Origin: Agrostemma githago
Lineage: Eukaryota; Streptophyta; Magnoliopsida; Caryophyllales; Caryophyllaceae
Reading direction: 5' to 3'
Assembly (NCBI GenBank): GCA_958450325.1
Contig: OY288256.1
Span: 10,557,057 to 10,621,056, forward strand
DNA length: 64,000 bases
Part shown: positions 57,894 to 64,000 of the stretch, piece after piece
Layout of the letters: the number at the start of each line of letters is the position of its first letter
Numbering within the stretch: the first letter of the stretch is position 1
Notes under the pieces: generated by a model
The model's input: only the letters and a program-made list of their open reading frames with translations
The model's database searches: none
What the model was told of the DNA's origin: nothing
Program-made: the position numbers and the translations under genes

Positions 57894-59459
57894 TCAACTA
57901 CACGGCCGATTGAAGCTACAACGTTTATGATCAAACACGGTGGTCAACTTACTGAAGAAAACAGTCCTGCTCGATAGAGCGCGACGATTTTTGTTTACGG
58001 AATAGTTAGGAAGATTACCCTGTGTAAGTTCAGATACAGGAGACTGGGAAGTAGTTTCAGGCAACGGACGAAGAAAGTTACGGTCTCTCCTTTCACGGAA
58101 CTTGATGACATGTTTACGACGCGCAAGTTTGGACCTCCACTCTCGATAAGGATCGTTATCAGTGTACATGGCATCCTGAAAGGAACTATGCCCCTGCCTC
58201 TTATCAACCAGAATATGCTTTGTATCCCTTCTCGCCTGTTGCGCTGTGAGATATTTTATGAGGTACTTCTCCAAACCGATTGCTGCAAAGTCAAGTTACA
58301 AAATGTACGTCTCACGACAGCAATGATATAGAAATACAATATAGAAAAAGGTGATCATTTCTGAAAGGTATACCGTCTTCATATGCGTCTTTATCTCGAT
58401 GGAATGCTTCCAGCTCATCTTGTGGAACTGTCAAATTTAAAGAACCTATACTACCATTCGAGAGATAGTATGAACCCAGATTTGTAAGTACAGTAATGGA
58501 ACTGCTACGCAATGGATAAATGCATACGGAATGATAACTATGTGACTACTCTACCTGGATATTTGTCGCAGGATGCGGTTAAATGATCTTGAAGCTCTGC
58601 TACAACATGCTTCCCTGATAACACAATTTATGTTAGTTGAACTGGAGTTAAGATACAAATTACAGAAACTATACTGATGGTTTCTCATAACATATTCCAA
58701 TTTGCACTTTGTACAATGAAGTCAAACTGTAAGGGTTACGAATGTCGACCGCCAAGTGACCCAAATTATTTTCACAGGGAAAGATATCAAACAAAACAGG
58801 TGAGCGTAAGATCTATGCCGTGGAAAATAGTTCACCTCGGTTCTCCGAAAGTTCACTAATGCATACGTTAGTTTCCGCGGAGCTGTTCTGAACATGACAG
58901 TCAATAAGAACTGCATAAAGGCGGGTACATGTAGTGAGCAGAAGCAGGAAAACAATGTCAAAGATATGCTGCCATATTGCCATGTAAAGAGGACATGATG
59001 TGTCAATGTATTTGATGAAATAACAATATAAAATGAACCTGAGGTATCTTGGGGACGTGTGGACTGCACATTTTCATTCAAAGGTCTAGAATTATATGAC
59101 TGTAGATTACATTGCGAAGTTCCTGAATTGGAACCCGTCGCGTGACCATTCAATGTGTTCGTAACATCTTGAAAAGGGGACCTCCGAGCTGGTATTTGCA
59201 AATGGAAAAGAAAGTAAGATCTAGCATGAAAACCAAAGACTGGTAAACTAAAATATGCTTGAATGTAAAGACAATGAAAAACTTCTACTTGTATTTGCTC
59301 ACCGTTCACATATTTTCTCTTCCGTCAGTCGTTCTCTTTACTGCTTGCATTCTCACAAAAGTCAGCCTCTGAGCGAACGGGGACATAGTCTCGAACAAAC
59401 TTTTTCTTGGACTTGGCCGAGTTGATGGCATGTGTAGATGAAGTCGGACGACGATCCAT
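57894..59459 (-). pseudogene. RepHel 5' exons (tentative)
   Basis: An ATG at 59459 opens MDRRPTSSTHAINSAKSKKK, followed by basic sequence up to a possible splice donor near 59303. A TGA at 59325-59327 lies in this exon; a C-to-T change in CGA would explain it. A second exon near 59187-59041 has RRSPFQDVTNTLNG, similar to the N-terminus of plant Helitron proteins. A third block at 58274-57950 is basic (YREWRSKLARRKHV). Exon borders are guesses from GT/AG and coding feel. Confidence 0.4.
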
Positions 59460-59551
59460 GTAGCACCAAATGAGAAGATATTAGTGTTGATGTAAGTTTA
59501 GAGGCAACAAATGTATACAAAATAGTATCACGGATAGTTGTGTGGGAGACC

Positions 59552-59760
59552 TCATGGCTGCAACAAAAATCATGATAAATTAATGGAAATTGAATGAATG
59601 TAAGTGGAGATTTTAATAAAAACATGTGTAGATTTTATTCATCCTCAACACGAAACCCGATAGTTAATTTTACCATATAATGAAGACATATGTGTTAAAA
59701 AATAAAATTGGTGTTTGGAGACGTAATCTGGTAAACCAAGAAGTCAAGTTGTTATCGACA
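59552..59760 (+). repeat. 209-bp direct repeat, copy 1 (copy 2 at 60307-60519)
   Basis: The two copies are about 90% alike and offset by about 757 bases. Both run from TCATGGCTGCAACAAAA to TTGTTATCGACA. They lie between the RepHel start and the RPA gene end. Trimmed to TGG...ACA they look LTR-like, but no PBS, polypurine tract or target duplication is seen. Confidence 0.85.
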
Positions 59761-61261
59761 CGTTTAAGACCGTGTATACTCTTCCCATCAATAATCTGCT
59801 TTTTTATTTGTATTGCTCGACACAAAATATGTCTGGAATGAATAAGACTGTAGATGTTGATAGGGATCCGTTAAGTGAATACGGATGACTGTCTATTGTT
59901 CAAAGGTTAATTAGACAAAGCAAGACTTGAAGTTCTCGAAAAAGTCGGGAATATGATATTGGAGTATACAGATTCAAATTTGTGAAGTATTCAACGATTT
60001 ATCATAAGATACAACCATTATATGCTTCCTGATTAACATTTCTTGACACCCATACCTACGATGCGTATTACTAGTATGTTACATCTAAGAATAAAATGTT
60101 TGTGTAAATTAAAATGCTCGTGACAGATATTCCTCAATCATGGCAAGATACGTTAAATATTTAGAAGAAGGTAATGAACTTGAAGTACACATACACAACC
60201 TTTTATCATAAGATACTTATACCGTCTCAATTCGGAAACACATTCCTCGGCAACAAAAAAACAAGATCTGTAATTACAGAACCGTAAATCTATAAATCAT
60301 GATGTGTCATGGCTGCAACAAAAGTCATGATAAATTAATGGAAATGGAATGAATGTAAGTGGAGATTTTAATAAAAACATGTGAACTCGATTTTGTTCAC
60401 TTTCGACACGAAACCCGGTAGTTAATTTTAAAATATATTGAAGACATATGTGTTGAAAAATAAAATTGGTGTTTGGAGACGTTAATCTGGTAACCCAAGA
60501 AGTCAAGTTGTTATCGACAGAATCGTAAATTTAAAAATGGAATTGTGGTTTAACTGCAAATGCTCGTTTAAATTATTTACATAATTGGAGCAAAGGACGT
60601 TACATATTCAAATAGTTGGTGCATCAAAATGAGAAGTTAACGTTTCAATATAACAGGAAATTACATCTACGAATCAACGTGATCCGTAATTAATAATGGT
60701 AGAGTACAATTGTATTAATTCAACTGCAGTATTGGTTTGTGGACAGATACTGCATCAGCTGGTGGCGAGTTGTAGAAGATTGATCTCAGATATTGTCGAA
60801 CGTAACTTGCACTATAGAATGCCCGACTGAGGCAAGGTCCTTGAACAAATGTTGATGCATATGCTCTGAGGTGGAAAGTAACTGACCGATAACCCGAATC
60901 AACTGCAAGTGCAACTTCTGTGCTGCGAAGTACTGGTACAACTTGTAGATAAATCACACACTTGATTATGACCTGTAGAGTGGTTAGAGTCAACTGATAA
61001 AGGGTGCACATAGAGGTCCTGTGCGAGAAAAACAGAGAAGAGGAAAACGTTGTCCTGTATAAACACAAATTCATCAACACCAGCAGATAATGTAGGAAAT
61101 GGCATCGACTAAAGAAATTGTCACATCTCTTCCTCAGTACAATAGAGAAGAGAGTTCAAAAATTCAACACAGTTATTGTAGTACGAAGAAAAGTTTAAAA
61201 CTGGTCAAAAGGGTTTTCAAAGTTAACAAATAACATGAAATATCCAAGCATTGGAAATCTG
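59761..61261. other. Helitron intergenic region between RepHel and RPA genes
   Basis: It contains direct-repeat copy 2 (60307-60519). A minus-strand open frame at 61080-60715 has no domain I recognise. I see nothing else. Confidence 0.5.
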
Positions 61262-63867
61262 TCAGGCTAATTTTTCCTTCTTTATGGCAAGTATCTGCTT
61301 AGTAGCAGAAGCAGCATCATCTGCACCACAACTCAAATCAAGGGACTGCGCTTCAAGTGCCGATCCATTCCTCTTCAAGGGGGTAAACCTAGATGTCATT
61401 GATGCGGTCACACAATCAATGACCTGAGAGTACGTGAAGTAATAAAGTGATCAGAATATTGGTGGAATGTAAGAGATTTACTTGTAACTAAAAAAAATGT
61501 ATGTGATCAATTTACCTCAGTAGATCTAGGATCAAAGTCTTTAGAGCCATTCAAGGACGTTGCTGCATCATCATCTTCATCTGGTCGACTGCCTGTGGGG
61601 GTTGACGAACGGCGAACATTCCTTGTGTTTAAAGTGAAGGTGTCCATCTCAATCTATTACCATAGAAATTGGCAGAAACTTGTACTCATTTAAAGCATTC
61701 ACAAAAACGAAACAATTTGTTTCTGATTTGCATGTAGGTAAATATGTATGTGCCTTAAGAGCTTGCTCATATGTCATGACCCACTGGTGGATCTTGTCAG
61801 CATTGTCGGACATCCACGATACAGTGTATGACTTGGAAAATTGCTTGACATTGAAATTTTCATCTATTTTAATCTTGAATAGAAAGCGTCGATCGAGGAA
61901 AATGGAAAGCTCGTTGGGCATAGAATGACCTTCTCCTTTCTAGAAGTGAAGTACACGAAAAAGGTGAAAATGGAAATGTGAAGAACGATAACTCCAAGAT
62001 AAATAGGGTGTTTTATGATAGGTAAAGTACCTTCTCCATCTTAGCAATTAGCTCAATAGCATTGTGGTAAAGGAACTGCTCAACTTGATTATCGAAGACA
62101 ACGAAGTTGCACTCTATTCCAGAAAAATCTTGTACGACGAACTTCAACTGAAATCTGTGACAGATGTGAAAACAACAAAATATACCAAATCCTAGATTGA
62201 TGGGTTGTACAAAACATAGAAGAATTAATTGCAGTTCAAGTGTCCCAATTACTTTGTATTGCAACTCATGTATCCATTTTTGCTTCCCTCGCATCCGATG
62301 TTCTTGCATAGCCACCTACCCTTGTCGTTCTTCACTGTTTTAGTCCTGCAAGACCTGCAACTTCGGTAGTATCATCCAGCTGATGAGTCTATGTCCAAAA
62401 TAGTTGCCACAGTACGTGTAGAACGACCCAGCATGTATGTTAGGAGTTAAACAATGGCCACAAATAAAATAATAAACGAAAATGAAGTGAATTTTAAATC
62501 GCTGAGATTAGGCGGTAACCTTTTCGTTTTCAACAATCTGTGAAATTGAAAGAACACCGTCGACGGGCAAGTTGAATATCTCTTCCTCAGGACCTTCCTC
62601 TATGATTTGGAGTGAGTTGCTCGGAGCTTGAGATGATAGGCTGGTCAAAAAATTCAAAATATTAACCCGATAGAGGTGAAAGCAACTGCACTTGACTTAG
62701 TGGTTCAAGCTACAAAGGACATTGCAATGACTAATCTTTCATGGAAAGCTTCCACCTCAGGGATCGCTGGATTAAATTCGTAAGTTGTAGCGTTGTATGT
62801 GGTCTGCACAACCCAAGCATCTGACAGAAATACAGGATGACTTGTTAGATTTCCTCATCACTGATGTTATGAGGGAATAGATCAAATGTAACACTGCTTA
62901 AGTATATATGTTACTGTCAAAAAGCTTCGTCTCTACTCCTCTCAGAACAACAACTTTGGATTGCTGCGAACATGGAAGAAGTTGCAGAACCTCCGGGAAA
63001 TTAGTAGCATGAGGAGCCCAAAGTATGCATTGAAGAACGACACCACTGGAAAGAAAGAAAAGAGTGAGCCGTTAATGCATAATAGAATTCAAGTGCACAT
63101 AAAATGGTAGCCTGACAACAAACTAACACAACGAAATAGGAATCCAATAGGTTAACATACTCAACATCTTCAAGTTTGATGTTCCTGCACTTGTATGCCT
63201 TCTTTGTTTCCTGTATTGGACCAATTTCATACACCTTGCCGACAATATCCGCAAAACGGGTTAACCATTATAAGACGTGAGAAAAAACCAAAAAAAAAAA
63301 GTCAATATAAGTGGGGAAAGGAGGAGAAATTGGGACCTATGTACTGATTCATTGGGACCTTGCCATTGACGATATCTTCAAACCTGGTGAAACGGTATAT
63401 GTTCAAAGAAATGGATGAATTTTTAGGCAAATGAGTGACCTTAGTGCAGAATTCAACATGCAGCCTGCAACCATGGGTAGTAGCCCGCTCGGATCTAGTA
63501 TTAGACATGACAGTGAGACTACGAATGTTGTACGCCTCCTTGACAACGAATTTATCCTTGAACATGCTAATCAAAGACTTCTTAATGGTAGCTTGAACCA
63601 AGTCATCCTAATACAGAAAAGAGCGAACAAATGGACAAAACGTTAACGACTTTATTTTGAAACATGTACACGAAGGTGTTGTAATAATGTCCCGAAAAAT
63701 ACATAGTAAACAACCTTGTCGTCAATAAGCAGCAACTCAATTGAGTCGATGACAGATTTATCATTGAAATTCAGCCTATTCCATCTATTGATTACCCTCA
63801 CGTTTAAATCCTTCACTCGAACACCCTCACAAAGATTGGCAATTGAAACACTGCGTACGTCACACAT
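61262..63867 (-). CDS. Helitron RPA70-like single-stranded DNA-binding protein (multi-exon)
   Basis: The gene starts at ATG 63867. Exon 1 carries an OB-fold start (LCEGVRVKDLNVRVINRWNR). Exon 2 (about 63607-63350) continues DBD-A (LVQATIKKSLISMFKDKF). About 63240-63170 reads VYEIGPIQ...RNIKLEDVE, and 63050-62910 reads VLQCILWAPHATNFPEV, a DBD-B-like segment. 62830-62750 reads TTYNATTYEFNPAIPE. About 62390-62290 has a zinc site (WYYRSCRSCRTK, WLCKNIGC), then FVVQDFSGIECNFVVFDN and FKIKIDENFNV, as in DBD-C. The last exon ends at TGA 61262-61264. Introns have plausible GT/AG. RPA-like genes are common in plant Helitrons. I saw no certain disabling change, but exon joins are unverified. Confidence 0.7.
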
Positions 63868-64000
63868 ATTGAAATAAAGAGCGATCGATAAAGATATGAA
63901 AACAGAGAACGAAGATAAAACAACTGGGTTACACAGAGGATTACAGGAATGGTGGCAGGATGAGATGGAAAATCAACAAACCTGCTTAACATAATATATA

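Larger units (their letters stand above)
36509..64000 (-). mobile_element. Large composite Helitron (5' end beyond window)
   Basis: The proposed 3' terminus is at 36509-36540. RepHel and RPA genes lie on the minus strand at 53346-63867, in the order expected for a minus-strand Helitron. Between them are two opposite-strand XS-domain fragments and the nested LTR element E3. A deletion seems to have removed the far flank of E3, part of the XS gene and the RepHel C-terminus. The claim that 36509 and RepHel belong to one element is inference from orientation and lack of a competing end. Confidence 0.5.

Noticed and set aside
59555..60519. TRIM-type element (TG...CA direct repeats)
   Set aside because: No primer-binding site, polypurine tract or 5-bp target duplication is visible.
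60715..61080. 121-residue minus-strand open frame between Helitron genes
   Set aside because: No recognised motif and no neighbouring exon that would extend it, so I left it as unassigned sequence.

Overview
This is plant nuclear DNA, very probably from a eudicot. The evidence is its transposon content: Athila and Tat lineages of Ty3/gypsy LTR retrotransposons, an L1-type LINE, Stowaway and hAT-type elements, and a Helitron with intron-split RepHel and RPA genes. A Caryophyllales host is only a weak impression. I see no complete host gene that is clearly outside a mobile element.

Region 1 (1-23,522) is a nest of retrotransposons. E1 is a nearly intact, young Athila element on the + strand (window edge to 12,456), with a 1980-residue gag-pol ORF and an Athila ORF-1/env-like ORF. 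It sits inside a minus-strand Tat LTR (12,457-13,207). That LTR sits inside E2 (13,208-19,701), a second Athila-lineage element with a gag-protease gene but no RT, integrase or env. E2 sits inside the 3' part of a Tat element (19,702-23,522) that carries a 64-bp tandem repeat.

Region 2 (23,523-36,508) is a patchwork of DNA transposons and a LINE. It holds a 3.17-kb hAT-like element with a perfect 8-bp target duplication (25,804-28,975), two hAT-type elements with CAGTGGCGGA ends, tRNA-like SINE modules, Helitron 3' ends, and a 5'-truncated LINE with an 18-bp target duplication (32,939-35,816). The LINE landed on the edge of a Stowaway MITE.

Region 3 (36,509 to the window end) looks like one large minus-strand Helitron whose 5' end lies beyond the window. 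From its 3' end it holds two XS-domain (SGS3/IDN2-like) gene fragments on the opposite strand, then a nested 13-kb Athila-lineage element, E3 (39,802-52,887, minus), then a decayed RepHel gene (53,346-59,459) and an RPA70-like gene (61,262-63,867). RepHel has lost catalytic residues, has a frameshift, and is cut off at its C-terminus.

The most striking signal is not a gene. The three Athila-lineage elements, and one of the two Tat LTRs, carry clusters of short perfect palindromes. In the LTRs these sit just upstream of the TATA box where one is visible, and in all three Athila elements a second cluster sits downstream of pol. E1 and the Tat LTR use ACTCGATCGAGT, E2 uses TCCCGATCGGGA, and E3 uses a longer dyad centred on AAATTT. 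The sequence differs between families while the positions are conserved. The same elements also carry paired hairpins with an AGGA-type loop just upstream of polypurine tracts, once after env and once before the 3' LTR.
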